From positions 1-21,820 of the forward strand of contig CAYTPQ010000062.1 in the NCBI GenBank assembly GCA_964439835.1: 21,820 nt of DNA, in the 5' to 3' direction. The notes beneath the pieces are model-generated. The model saw nothing but the letters and a program-made list of their open reading frames with translations, made no database searches and was not told where the DNA came from. The DNA is from JAGNLM01 sp964439835 (GTDB lineage Bacteria; Pseudomonadota; Gammaproteobacteria; JAABTG01). The position numbers were made by a program, and so were the translations under genes. Below are positions 1 to 6,811 of this stretch, piece after piece. The first letter of the stretch is position 1, and every line of letters starts with the position of its first letter.

Positions 1-2180
1 ATGCGGCAGGTCAGGAGGCGCCGGTTCAGGTCGCCGACCAGGGTCACGTTGTTCCCCGTCACCATAAAGATCCCGGTGACGGGTACTTCAACCGTGTTCG
101 AGACGCCCAGGAGCCGGTCCGCGTAGTGGTCGCTCGTGAGGTACGCACAGAGGGCATCGGACTCGATGTGCCCCGAGACGTTGTCGAGCAGGACGGCCGC
201 CCGGCTCTCGCGGGCGACGGCGAGGAGGCGCTTTCGAAACTCCTCCTCCTGGCGCGTGGAGGGCATCCGGGCGGGGCGGGGCACCCCTGCCAGCACGCCG
301 ACACACGAGGCGAGGAGGGACTTGCCGGAGCCGGCGGTCGGGGCCATGAAGAGGAAGCCGGGAGCCGTGGGGAGGAGGGCCCGCACCACGGCGGTCAGCA
401 GTGCGGCGAGCATCACCCCGCGGTCGACCGCCCCGACGAAGGGGAAATCCCGGAACGGGAACCAGAGCGCGGCCAGCGCCCGGCGAACCTCTTCCGGGCT
501 CGGCTCGCTGGGGAGCTCCGCGACCGGATCGCGCAGTTGGAGCAGCACCCCCGTCGGCGGGTCATAGCCCGCCGTGGCGATGACCCGGCCATCGGGGGTC
601 ATGGTCGGTGCGCTCAACACGGCGTGCAGGCGGGGAAGCTGCCAGGCCCCGCGCTGAGCCAGCACGGCGCGGGAGAGCGAGAGGGGGCAGTCCTCCGGGT
701 ACCAGTCCCCTTCGTCCTTGCGGCCCTTCCAGCGCTCGAACTGGATGAGCCGCATCAGGAACACCTGCAGGTACTCCGGGGTGATCGGGATGATCCGGTC
801 GTCGTCGGTCACCCACACCAGCTCCCCACCGCGGTCGTACACCGCGCCGTCGAGGCGCAGGATCTCGAGCACCCGGTCGACCTGGTTGTGCAGCTCTCCA
901 CCCTCCAGGCGGATGAGTGCCGGCGCCCGGTGCAGGGTGTACCGGCGGCCGCCGTGGGCGTGGGAGTACAGGTAGGGTCGGCCGCCGGCTCTCAGATTGA
1001 GCCAGGCGATCCGCCGGTCGTTCTGGTACTCCGGCTCCAGCGGGTCCGCGCAGCGGCGGTTGTGGAAGCGCTCGACGTCGTCGAGCACCTCGCCCACGGT
1101 GATCGGGGTCCCGTCTTCGAGCAGGAGCGGGAAGTCCCCGTAGAGGCGCCCGCCTTCCACCGCGCGGTGCAGCTGGCGCCGGAGCTCGTCGGCGTCCCGG
1201 TCCGGGTGCTCGGCGGTGAAGGTGGCGATCCGCTCCTCGACCCAGCGCTCCTGGGCCTGACGCCGACGGCGCTGGATGGCCTCCGAGCCGCTGGCGGCGC
1301 GCCGGGTCTCGTCGAGGAGCTGCTCCTCCTTGAGCGTCAGCTCGGGGAGTGCTCTGCGGGTGTCGACGGGCGGGGCGTCGGCATTGAAGACCACGGGCTC
1401 GGGAAGGCGCTGCTCCAGCGGTGGGGCGCACTCGGCGCCGCCGCAGAAGTCCAGTCGCTCGGGCTGCCACACCGCCGTGTCGATCAGGGTCCGCTCGAGC
1501 AGCTGCCCGGACGTGGAGACCTCGTAGCGCCCTCGGCCGGCGAGCCACAGGCGGGCGGCGAGTGCCGCCCCCGCGCGGGCGATGTCCGAGGCCTCGGCGA
1601 CGGCGACGTAGAGTCGCTGGCCGAGGATGCCGCGCAGCTCTTCGCCGGTGTCCTGGCGGTAGATGCAGGACCCGGCGGAAGGTCGCCAGAGGTGAGGGGC
1701 CACCCGCAGCGCGGGCCAGGCCTCGTAGAGCGCCTCGCGAAAGCGCGGCGGACTGAGCGGGTCGGGCGCGTCGGGCGGATCGTAATCCAGCATCAGGATC
1801 CCCGGACCGGCGGGCCACTGGAAGTGCTCCCGGTCGCGTGCGATCACGGGCACGCCGTCGGTGGACTCGCCGAAGCTGCGAGCGCTCTCGTGCACCCGGC
1901 GCAGGGCGTCCCGGGTGACCACCCGTGCGCTCTCGTGCGCGGGGACCCCGTAGGCCAGCGCCTGGGCAGGCGTGAGCTGTGGCAGCAGCGCGGCCAGCTC
2001 GACGAGGGAGCCGAGCGCCAGTCGCTGAGCCTCGCCAGCCACCAGCTGCCCTCCGCCCTGCTTGACCAGTTGCCCCTGCGCGTCGAGGTGAAAGCGCTTC
2101 GAGAGGCGGGAGGGCCTGCGTGCGGTCAGGCAGGAACACTGAATGCGCGGGTGCCCGCCGTCCTGGTTAGGAGTGCTCAT
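1..2180 (-). CDS. Primase-helicase (AEP-like primase plus P-loop ATPase), 3' end outside window
   Basis: About 726 codons are visible, from ATG at 2180 to the left edge. This is a predicted replication protein of an integrative element or phage: the N-terminal part would make primers and the C-terminal part would unwind DNA. Residues 129-134 (ILMLDYD, acidic D132 and D134) fit the DxD motif of archaeo-eukaryotic primases, followed by a SAGSCIY stretch near 168 and a GQRLYVAV strand near 187. Residues 614-621 read PTAGSGKS, a P-loop (first position P instead of G/A), with an AVLLDN Walker B (D666, N667) and a TGNN sensor-like motif near the edge, as in SF3/D5-like helicases. The ATG shares its A with the TGA of the upstream AlpA gene, so the two are translationally coupled. 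Domain boundaries and family name are inferred. The long plus-strand ORF over the same bases (126-2453) is an antisense shadow. Confidence 0.8.
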   Translation of the reverse strand, partial: MSTPNQDGGHPRIQCSCLTARRPSRLSKRFHLDAQGQLVKQGGGQLVAGEAQRLALGSLVELAALLPQLTPAQALAYGVPAHESARVVTRDALRRVHESARSFGESTDGVPVIARDREHFQWPAGPGILMLDYDPPDAPDPLSPPRFREALYEAWPALRVAPHLWRPSAGSCIYRQDTGEELRGILGQRLYVAVAEASDIARAGAALAARLWLAGRGRYEVSTSGQLLERTLIDTAVWQPERLDFCGGAECAPPLEQRLPEPVVFNADAPPVDTRRALPELTLKEEQLLDETRRAASGSEAIQRRRRQAQERWVEERIATFTAEHPDRDADELRRQLHRAVEGGRLYGDFPLLLEDGTPITVGEVLDDVERFHNRRCADPLEPEYQNDRRIAWLNLRAGGRPYLYSHAHGGRRYTLHRAPALIRLEGGELHNQVDRVLEILRLDGAVYDRGGELVWVTDDDRIIPITPEYLQVFLMRLIQFERWKGRKDEGDWYPEDCPLSLSRAVLAQRGAWQLPRLHAVLSAPTMTPDGRVIATAGYDPPTGVLLQLRDPVAELPSEPSPEEVRRALAALWFPFRDFPFVGAVDRGVMLAALLTAVVRALLPTAPGFLFMAPTAGSGKSLLASCVGVLAGVPRPARMPSTRQEEEFRKRLLAVARESRAAVLLDNVSGHIESDALCAYLTSDHYADRLLGVSNTVEVPVTGIFMVTGNNVTLVGDLNRRLLTCR

Positions 2181-2410
2181 CACGCCACCCCCTGCCGGCC
2201 GAGCCGGTCGAGGAGGGCGCGGATGTCTTCGACCCGCCAGGCGGTGGTGCGGGGACCGAGCTTGACGGGCTTGGGGAACCGGCCGGTGCGGACACCTTCC
2301 CACCAGGTGGACTTGCCGACGGGAATGAGGGCCGCGGTGGGCGGCGTCGCCCTCGGATCACCGAGGATCTGGGAGAGTCTTACGAAACCAGCAGCAGGGA
2401 GCGTGCTCAT
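2180..2410 (-). CDS. AlpA-family DNA-binding regulator/excisionase
   Basis: A 76-aa protein starting MSTLPAAGFVRL. It has the AlpA pattern: an N-terminal FVRLSQIL segment, a helix leading to the GRFPKPVKLG turn (GRFPKPV is the family hallmark) and a C-terminal AWRVEDIRALLDRL recognition segment, i.e. a MerR-like winged helix. AlpA-type proteins activate or direct excision of P4-like integrative elements and often sit between the integrase and the replication genes, as here. An upstream in-frame ATG at 2446 exists, but GGAG seven bases before the ATG at 2410 supports the shorter start. The stop overlaps the primase start (TGATG), so the two genes probably form one operon. Target DNA is unknown; the palindrome and repeats just upstream are candidates. 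Confidence 0.85.
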   Translation of the reverse strand: MSTLPAAGFVRLSQILGDPRATPPTAALIPVGKSTWWEGVRTGRFPKPVKLGPRTTAWRVEDIRALLDRLGRQGVA

Positions 2411-2460
2411 GGAACTTCTCCAACTGGTGCCGGAGGTTCCACGCAACCAATAAGGAACCG

Positions 2461-2474
2461 TCCGGCATGCCGGA
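2461..2474. promoter_or_regulatory. Perfect 14-bp palindrome upstream of the AlpA gene
   Basis: TCCGGCATGCCGGA is identical to its own reverse complement and lies about 50 bp upstream of the AlpA start, where an operator would be expected. Function is inferred from position only. Confidence 0.35.
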
Positions 2475-2479
2475 AGATT

Positions 2480-2567
2480 CCTTCACTCCCTCTATCGCCG
2501 GGTGGGCGGTCGGTGCGGAAGGGTCGTCACCGGAGCGGCTTACCCGCTCAGCATGGCCGATTTCGCG
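2480..2567. repeat. Long direct repeat, copy 1 (hairpin-containing)
   Basis: An 88-bp stretch repeated about 148 bp downstream at 2628-2713 with only a few substitutions and small indels. It contains a perfect hairpin, GAGCGG-cttac-CCGCTC, at 2533-2549. A second, shorter similarity (19 bp, 17 identical) follows each copy at 2602-2620 and 2745-2763, so the full repeated unit is about 140 bp. It lies in the 480-bp gap between the AlpA and integrase genes, where I see no convincing gene. Possible roles are a replication origin, a relaxase or regulator binding region, or two copies of a small structured RNA; the sequence does not decide between them. Confidence 0.75.
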
Positions 2568-2627
2568 GCCCGCGCCTTGCTTAACGTCGTTCGGCTGCTC
2601 TGACGCTGGCGTGTCGTGCCAGGCTCG

Positions 2628-2713
2628 CCTTCACTCCCTGTATCGCCGGGTGGGCGGACGGTGCGGAAGGAACTCACCGGAGCGGCTTACCCGCTCAGCA
2701 TGGCCGTTTTGCG
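2628..2713. repeat. Long direct repeat, copy 2 (hairpin-containing)
   Basis: Second copy of the repeat at 2480-2567. The hairpin GAGCGG-cttac-CCGCTC is preserved exactly (2680-2696), while differences fall mainly outside it. The remaining bases to the integrase stop (about 2764-2893) show nothing I can identify. Confidence 0.75.
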
Positions 2714-2893
2714 ACCCACGCCAGTTTCACGTCTGTTGGCGATCGACGCCGGCGTATCGTGCCGGGGACGAGGGACTGGCTTTAGGAGCCGAGCAACCCG
2801 CCTTGGGACGGCGAACCGATAGAGAACCTAGCACATTATCCGCAAATGTCCAGCCCCCTGCAGCGAGGGCGCGTAGCGTCTCGTCGCGGTCGG

Positions 2894-4078
2894 TCAGGTC
2901 TGCTCGCGCAGCCCGTCCAGATAGTCCGCCCAGGCTTGCATCATCCGCCGGCGCTCCGCCAGGTAGTCCGCCCGATGGTAGGCGGCCCGCACGGGGTCGC
3001 GCTCGTTGTGGGCGAGCTGGCGCTCGATGGCATCCCGGTTCCAACCCTGCTCGTTCAGCAGCGTGCTGGCGGCTGCGCGAAAGCCGTGGCCGACCATCTC
3101 GCTCTTGTCGACGCCGAGCCGGCGCAGCGCGGCGAGCACGGTGTTGTCGGACATCGGACGCTCTGCCGAGCGCACGCTCGGGAAGACCAGCCGCCCGCTG
3201 CCCGTCAGGGGCTGGAGCTCGCGCAGGACCTCGACGGCCTGGCGGGAGAGGGGGACCAGGTGCTCGACCCGCCCCTTCATGCGCGGCCCGGGGATCTTCC
3301 AGAGCGCTCCGTCGAGGTCGAGCTCGCGCCACTCGGCCTTCCGTAGCTCGCCGGGCCGGACGAAAGTGTAGGGCGCGAGTCGCAGGGCCGAGCGGACGAC
3401 GAACGTGCCCTGGTACCCCCAGAGCGTGTGGAGGAGGGCGCCCAGCGCCTTCGGCTCGGTGATCGCCGGGAAGCGCCCGCCGCGGGGGACGATGATCGCC
3501 CCCTTGAGGTCGGCCGCCGGGTCGCACTCGGCCCGACCCGTGGCAATGGCATACCGGAACACCTGGCCGCAGATCTGGCGCAGGCGCTGGGCGGTCTCCG
3601 CCGCCCCCCGCCCTTCGATCCGGCGCAGGATGAGCAGCAGCTCCGGCGCGGTCACCTCGGCGACGGGGCGGGTAGCGAGCCACGGGAAGACATCCCGCTC
3701 CAGGGCTCGCAGGACGCGACTGCGGTGCGAATCGGCCATGTTCGGGGAGCGCTTGGCAAACCACTCCCGGGCCACGGTCTCGAAGCTGTTGGCGGCTCGC
3801 TCGATCCGGCTGGCCTTCTGGATCCGCCGCTCGACCGAGGGGTCGATGTGGCTCGCCAGGAGCTTGCGGGCGGCGTCGCGCTTCTCCCGGGCGTCCTTCA
3901 GGGTGACGGTCGGGTAGACCCCCAGAGAGAGGCGCTTCTCTTTGCCGGCAAAACGATACTTGAGCCGCCACCACTTGCCCCCGGTGGGGGCAACTTCCAG
4001 GTACAGCCCCTTCTCGTCGGCCAGCCGGTACGGTTTCGCGGCGGCCTTGGCGGCTCGGACTGCGATATCGGAGAGCAT
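2894..4078 (-). CDS. P4-type tyrosine integrase
   Basis: A 394-aa site-specific recombinase that would insert and excise the element to its left. It has an N-terminal DUF4102-like arm-binding region (MLSDIAVRAAKAAAKPYRLAD; GLYLEV; SLGVYPTVTL), a core-binding domain around 95-185, and a C-terminal catalytic domain with R241 (FVRPGEL), K268 (MKGR), H331 and R334 (HGFR), H357 (LAH) and nucleophile Y367 (AAYHRADYL). All catalytic residues are present and length is normal, so it should be active. The start at 4078 is preferred over an ATG 39 bases upstream because AGGAGG precedes it and family members begin near this point. It reads away from the att repeat at 4431-4470, the usual arrangement for an integrase at an element end. 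Confidence 0.95.
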   Translation of the reverse strand: MLSDIAVRAAKAAAKPYRLADEKGLYLEVAPTGGKWWRLKYRFAGKEKRLSLGVYPTVTLKDAREKRDAARKLLASHIDPSVERRIQKASRIERAANSFETVAREWFAKRSPNMADSHRSRVLRALERDVFPWLATRPVAEVTAPELLLILRRIEGRGAAETAQRLRQICGQVFRYAIATGRAECDPAADLKGAIIVPRGGRFPAITEPKALGALLHTLWGYQGTFVVRSALRLAPYTFVRPGELRKAEWRELDLDGALWKIPGPRMKGRVEHLVPLSRQAVEVLRELQPLTGSGRLVFPSVRSAERPMSDNTVLAALRRLGVDKSEMVGHGFRAAASTLLNEQGWNRDAIERQLAHNERDPVRAAYHRADYLAERRRMMQAWADYLDGLREQT

Positions 4079-4182
4079 GGGGGCATCTCCTCCTGGAGAA
4101 CGCTGGGCTGCCCCCAATGTTGCCCCAAGGTGCCCCCGGATTCAAAGGCACCCCGTCGGACGGCACGGGACGCCCCGGCAAT

Positions 4183-4208
4183 AAAAAAGCCCGCATTATC
4201 GCGGGCTT
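4183..4208 (-). terminator. Rho-independent terminator, minus strand
   Basis: A perfect 8-bp stem AAGCCCGC / GCGGGCTT with a 6-base loop, followed on the minus strand by a run of Ts (A-run at 4183-4188 on the plus strand). There is no T-run on the plus side, so it acts only on leftward transcription. It lies between the att repeat and the integrase start and would stop read-through from the antitoxin region into the integrase. Confidence 0.8.
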
Positions 4209-4308
4209 GTGGACTTCATCGGACTTCGCAAAACCGGCTTTTGGTGGTGGGATGGTACCCCGCACCAAACGACTATTGAAAGTACGCGATACCGGCATTC
4301 TGGCAAGT

Positions 4309-4336
4309 TGCGAAGTCTTGCGTACTGGTGCGAAAA
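4309..4336. repeat. Integrase arm-like site, left copy
   Basis: A 28-bp stretch beginning TGCGAAGTC and containing GGTGCG. It matches 7091-7118 at 21 of 28 positions, in the same orientation and at a similar distance (about 100-120 bp) to the left of an att core. Such short repeats flanking a core are typical arm-type integrase sites; binding is inferred. The surrounding AT-richer stretch 4209-4430 also holds imperfect inverted repeats (4240-4269 and 4364-4391) but no gene. Confidence 0.45.
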
Positions 4337-4430
4337 GCGGGGGTTGACAGGAGAATCTGCAGACAATCAAGCAGGTTTTTTGCTCTGATTGGTCGCCGGG
4401 AATGGGCCTCAACCTCGTCTGCTCTCCGGG

Positions 4431-4470
4431 GTCAGTTCAGTTCCCAAACGCGCAATTGAACCCGCGTCCG
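4431..4470. other. Attachment site (att) with tmRNA-like core, left copy
   Basis: A 40-bp repeat, 33 of 40 positions identical to 7191-7230. The 17-bp core AATTGAACCCGCGTCCG (4454-4470) is identical in both. Its reverse complement, CGGACGCGGGTTCAATT, resembles the T-arm of gammaproteobacterial tmRNA (for example GGACGCGGGTTCAACTCC in E. coli ssrA), a common target of integrative elements. No rest of a tmRNA adjoins it, so this is a duplicated att end and not the gene. The tyrosine integrase to its left reads away from it. Confidence 0.65.
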
Positions 4471-4479
4471 TAAGGCTCG

Positions 4480-4943
4480 TTAGTCGTACCCCATCTTGAG
4501 CGTCTGGGCTTGCTCGGCCAGTGCATCGAGGGTCTTGCTGCGCTCAGCGTCGATCCGCTCCTTGTATGCGATCACGTCTTGGTAGCGGACCCGACGGTGC
4601 GTGCCGACTTTGTGGAACGGGATCTCGCCGCGCTCCAGCAACTGCACGAGGAACGGCCGCGGGACTTGAGCACGTCCGCTGCGTCCTGCGTCGTCAGCTT
4701 GGCGTGGATTGGGGCGATGCTGACCGCGTTGCCCTCACCGATTTCGTTCAGGATGTCCACGAGCAGCCGCAGCGCCAACACCGGAACGCGAACCGGGTGG
4801 GACGCGCCCTTGTCGTCGAAGATCGCGATCTGCTGGGTTTCCGCACGGGTCTGCAGGAAGGCGGACAGCGCTCTGCCGCTCTGGCGGGCGATGGCGACTT
4901 CTTCGGCCGTCGGCAACCGATGGGTGGGCGAGAGTGTGGTCAT
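4480..4943 (-). pseudogene. Excisionase-family antitoxin gene with a one-base frameshift
   Basis: The intact reading frame would give about 155 aa of an HTH (excisionase-type) antitoxin family that normally precedes a PIN-domain toxin. The first part (MTTLSPTHRLPTAEEVAIAR through LTTQDAADVLK) and last part (RPFLVQLLERGEIPFHKVG, HRRVRYQDVIAYKERIDA, TLKMGYD) both match the family, but in different frames. At about 4675 one G seems to be missing after the AAG codon of VLK, so translation as written goes out of frame and ends at 4572. AGGAGG sits well placed before the ATG at 4943. The 3' end lies 9 bp from the att core and no toxin gene follows. The frameshift may be a real mutation or a sequencing error. 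Confidence 0.8.
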
Positions 4944-4998
4944 GGCAGCCTCCTGGGAGCTTCAAGCAACGTCATGGGAAGCAGAGTAATCAAAATAA

Positions 4999-5075
4999 GC
5001 GAAATGTCGAAATATTCGAAACGCGCGTAGCCATTCCTGGTGGGGACCCAAAAAGGTACCCATTTACACCCATTA
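4999..5075. promoter_or_regulatory. Short direct repeats in the divergent antitoxin/Fic control region
   Basis: Three CGAAA motifs at 5000, 5008 and 5017, and two ACCCATT motifs at 5058 and 5068, exactly one helical turn apart. They lie in the 233-bp region between the leftward antitoxin gene and the rightward fic gene. Both flanking genes encode proteins with DNA-binding regions, so autoregulation is plausible but inferred. I found no convincing -35/-10 pair here. Confidence 0.3.
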
Positions 5076-5094
5076 CGGGGGAATGCATCCGCCG

Positions 5095-5123
5095 TGCGGT
5101 GAATGGTGTCCTCTATCACCGCA
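5095..5123. promoter_or_regulatory. 8-bp inverted repeat upstream of fic
   Basis: TGCGGTGA (5095-5102) and TCACCGCA (5116-5123) form a perfect inverted repeat with a 13-base spacer. It is a candidate operator for the fic operon. Confidence 0.35.
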
Positions 5124-5147
5124 TTCCCTGCGGCGAATAACTTGCCC

Positions 5148-5178
5148 ATGCGGAGATTGTGGCTCATAATCTCCGCAT
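5148..5178. promoter_or_regulatory. 11-bp perfect inverted repeat overlapping the fic start
   Basis: ATGCGGAGATT (5148-5158) and AATCTCCGCAT (5168-5178) are perfect inverted copies separated by 9 bases. The right arm includes the first two bases of the ATG at 5177, and the left arm contains GGAG, the only Shine-Dalgarno-like sequence nearby. In RNA the hairpin would hide both; in DNA it could be a repressor operator. Confidence 0.55.
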
Positions 5179-6313
5179 GAATAGCGGCGATTACAAATAC
5201 ATCTGGCAGTCCAACGACTGGCCGAACTGGTACTTCGACCTGGCAGCACTGGCTGGGTCTATGGCTGAGGTCAGTCGCGCCCAGGGCTTGTTGATGGGCC
5301 GTCTGGCCGACGTCGGCATGGCGCTGCGCGATCAGGCGAGCCTCGCAGCGCTCACCGAGGACGTGGTCAAGACCAGCGAGATCGAGGGCGAGCAGCTCAA
5401 CGTCGAATCCGTGCGCTCGTCCATCGCGCGCAGGCTGGGCGTGGACATCGGTGCGCTTGCGCCGGTCGATCGGCACGTTGAGGGCGTGGTCGAGATGGTG
5501 TTGGATGCCACGGCCAACTGCCAGGCTCCGGTAACACGGGAGCGTCTGTTCGGTTGGCATGCCGCACTGTTTCCCACCGGCTACTCCGGTGTCTCCAAGA
5601 TCAAGGTCGGCGGCTGGCGCGACGATGCCACCGGCCCGATGCAAGTGGTGTCCGGCCCCATCGGCCGCCAGCGGGTGCATTTCGAAGCGCCGCCCGCCGG
5701 TCGTCTGGAAGCGGAAACCGGCCGATTCCTGGACTGGCTTAATAGCGCATCAAGTGAACCGCCGTTGCTCAAGGCAGGCCTTGGGCATCTTTGGTTCGTC
5801 ACCCTGCACCCGTTCGATGACGGCAACGGGCGTATCGCTCGAGCCATCGGCGACCTGCTGCTGGCGCGTGCCGACGGCAGCCCGCAACGCTTCTACAGTT
5901 TGTCGGCGCAGATCCAGCGAGAGCGCAAAGCCTACTACGACATCCTGGAGCGGACCCAGAAGCGCTCGATGGATGTTACCGAGTGGCTCGCATGGTTCCT
6001 CGAAACCCTCCATCGCGCCGTCGATCAGGCGCAGCACACGCTCGATGCCGTGTTGACCAAGGCACGGTTCTGGCAGCGCTGGGCGACCACGCCATTGAAC
6101 GAGCGACAGGTGAAGTTGCTGAACAGGCTGCTCGACGGTTTCGAAGGAAAACTCACCAGCAGCAAGTGGGCCGCGATCGCCAAGTGCTCGCCGGACACGG
6201 CGCTGCGCGATATCAACGACCTGCTCGCGCGCGGCGTGCTGCGAAAGTCGGATGCGGGCGGGCGCAGCACAAGCTATGTATTGGATGACGCTCCTGCGGG
6301 GGAACGCCCATGA
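5177..6313 (+). CDS. fic: Fic-domain protein (AMPylase-type) with DUF4172-like N-terminus
   Basis: A 378-aa Fic protein; the family transfers AMP or other nucleotide parts to hydroxyl groups of target proteins, often acting as a toxin. The N-terminus (YIWQSNDWPNWYFDLAAL) is the DUF4172 type. The catalytic motif HPFDDGNGR is intact at 211-218 with H211. An inhibitory helix motif TSEIEG at 66-71 fits (S/T)xxxE(G/N), making this a self-inhibited class II Fic protein. The last 100 residues, including an SKWAAIAKCSPDTALRDI segment, look like a winged helix, suggesting DNA binding and autoregulation. A GTG start at 5159 would add six residues; the ATG at 5177 fits the family better, but neither has a clean ribosome site. 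The TGA overlaps the next ATG (ATGA), coupling it to the small PrlF-like gene. The true substrate is unknown. Confidence 0.9.
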   Translation: MNSGDYKYIWQSNDWPNWYFDLAALAGSMAEVSRAQGLLMGRLADVGMALRDQASLAALTEDVVKTSEIEGEQLNVESVRSSIARRLGVDIGALAPVDRHVEGVVEMVLDATANCQAPVTRERLFGWHAALFPTGYSGVSKIKVGGWRDDATGPMQVVSGPIGRQRVHFEAPPAGRLEAETGRFLDWLNSASSEPPLLKAGLGHLWFVTLHPFDDGNGRIARAIGDLLLARADGSPQRFYSLSAQIQRERKAYYDILERTQKRSMDVTEWLAWFLETLHRAVDQAQHTLDAVLTKARFWQRWATTPLNERQVKLLNRLLDGFEGKLTSSKWAAIAKCSPDTALRDINDLLARGVLRKSDAGGRSTSYVLDDAPAGERP

Positions 6314-6510
6314 AAAAAGACGTCAACGACAATGGGACTGCCACCACCAGCGCATCAGAGAAGATCATTCTGGATCTCCTTGAGCAGGACATCGCCGCGC
6401 ACCCGGAACGGTTGCAGCCTGTTACTGCCGATCAGGTGCGACACGTGCAATCGCTGGTTGGAGACGTCTCGGTAGAGCTCGACACTCCACTGCCGCCAGA
6501 CGACGCGTAA
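6310..6510 (+). CDS. Small protein resembling the C-terminal tail of PrlF antitoxins
   Basis: A 66-aa protein overlapping the fic stop by four bases. Residues 21-66 (LLEQDIAAHPERLQPVTAD, then QSLVGDVSVELDTPLPPDD) closely resemble, from memory, the tail of PrlF/SohA antitoxins (DIAxHPERLQ...QSLVGDVEVDLDAPL). The AbrB-type DNA-binding domain that PrlF carries at its N-terminus is absent; the first 20 residues are polar and probably disordered. In PrlF-YhaV systems the partner is the YhaV RNase, but no YhaV gene follows. Its coupling to fic suggests that the tail module has been recruited to modulate the Fic protein or to bind some other toxin. That role is inferred. Confidence 0.7.
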   Translation: MKKDVNDNGTATTSASEKIILDLLEQDIAAHPERLQPVTADQVRHVQSLVGDVSVELDTPLPPDDA

Positions 6511-6595
6511 CTCAGATCAACAGAAGAATCGCTTGGCTCGTCGGCCGAACAGCGCCTTCATGGACTCCTGCCAACTCATTCGGAAGGAGACCAAG

Positions 6596-6811
6596 ATGGA
6601 CGTCGTTCACCTCAACCAAAAACAACTGGCTGCTCGCTGGGGTATCAGCGAGGCCACCCTGGAACGCTGGCGCAGCGTCGGGATCGGACCAAAATTCCTG
6701 AAGCTCTGTGGGCGGGTGGCTTATCGCCAAGTCGACATCGAAGCCTACGAGGAGTCGTGCTTGCAGATATCAACCAGCCAGTCGGTCGCGACGCAGGCGA
6801 GGGCTGGCTGA
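6596..6811 (+). CDS. AlpA/MerR-like excisionase or small regulator
   Basis: A 71-aa protein beginning MDVVHLNQKQLAARWG. It has a helix-turn-helix (LAARWGISEATLERWRSVG), a GPKFLKLCGRVAYR wing and a QVDIEAYEE helix, the plan of AlpA-like excisionases and element regulators. GGAAGGAG before the ATG supports this start over one 63 bases upstream. It follows the PrlF-like gene by 85 bp on the same strand and is the last gene before the arm-like repeats and att copy at 7191-7230. It may be the recombination directionality factor of the segment, which has no integrase of its own. Confidence 0.8.
   Translation: MDVVHLNQKQLAARWGISEATLERWRSVGIGPKFLKLCGRVAYRQVDIEAYEESCLQISTSQSVATQARAG

Noticed and set aside
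562..2139. Minus-strand 525-codon open frame
   Set aside because: Its translation is almost entirely Arg, Pro, Ala and Gly, typical of a frame-shifted shadow of the primase frame.
126..2453. Plus-strand 775-codon open frame
   Set aside because: It lies antisense to the primase-helicase, which has clear motifs, a coupled start and a ribosome site context. High GC produces long empty frames.
2727..4412. Minus-strand 561-codon open frame over the integrase
   Set aside because: A different frame from the integrase, with Arg/Pro-rich composition and no domain; it would also read through the terminator at 4183-4208.
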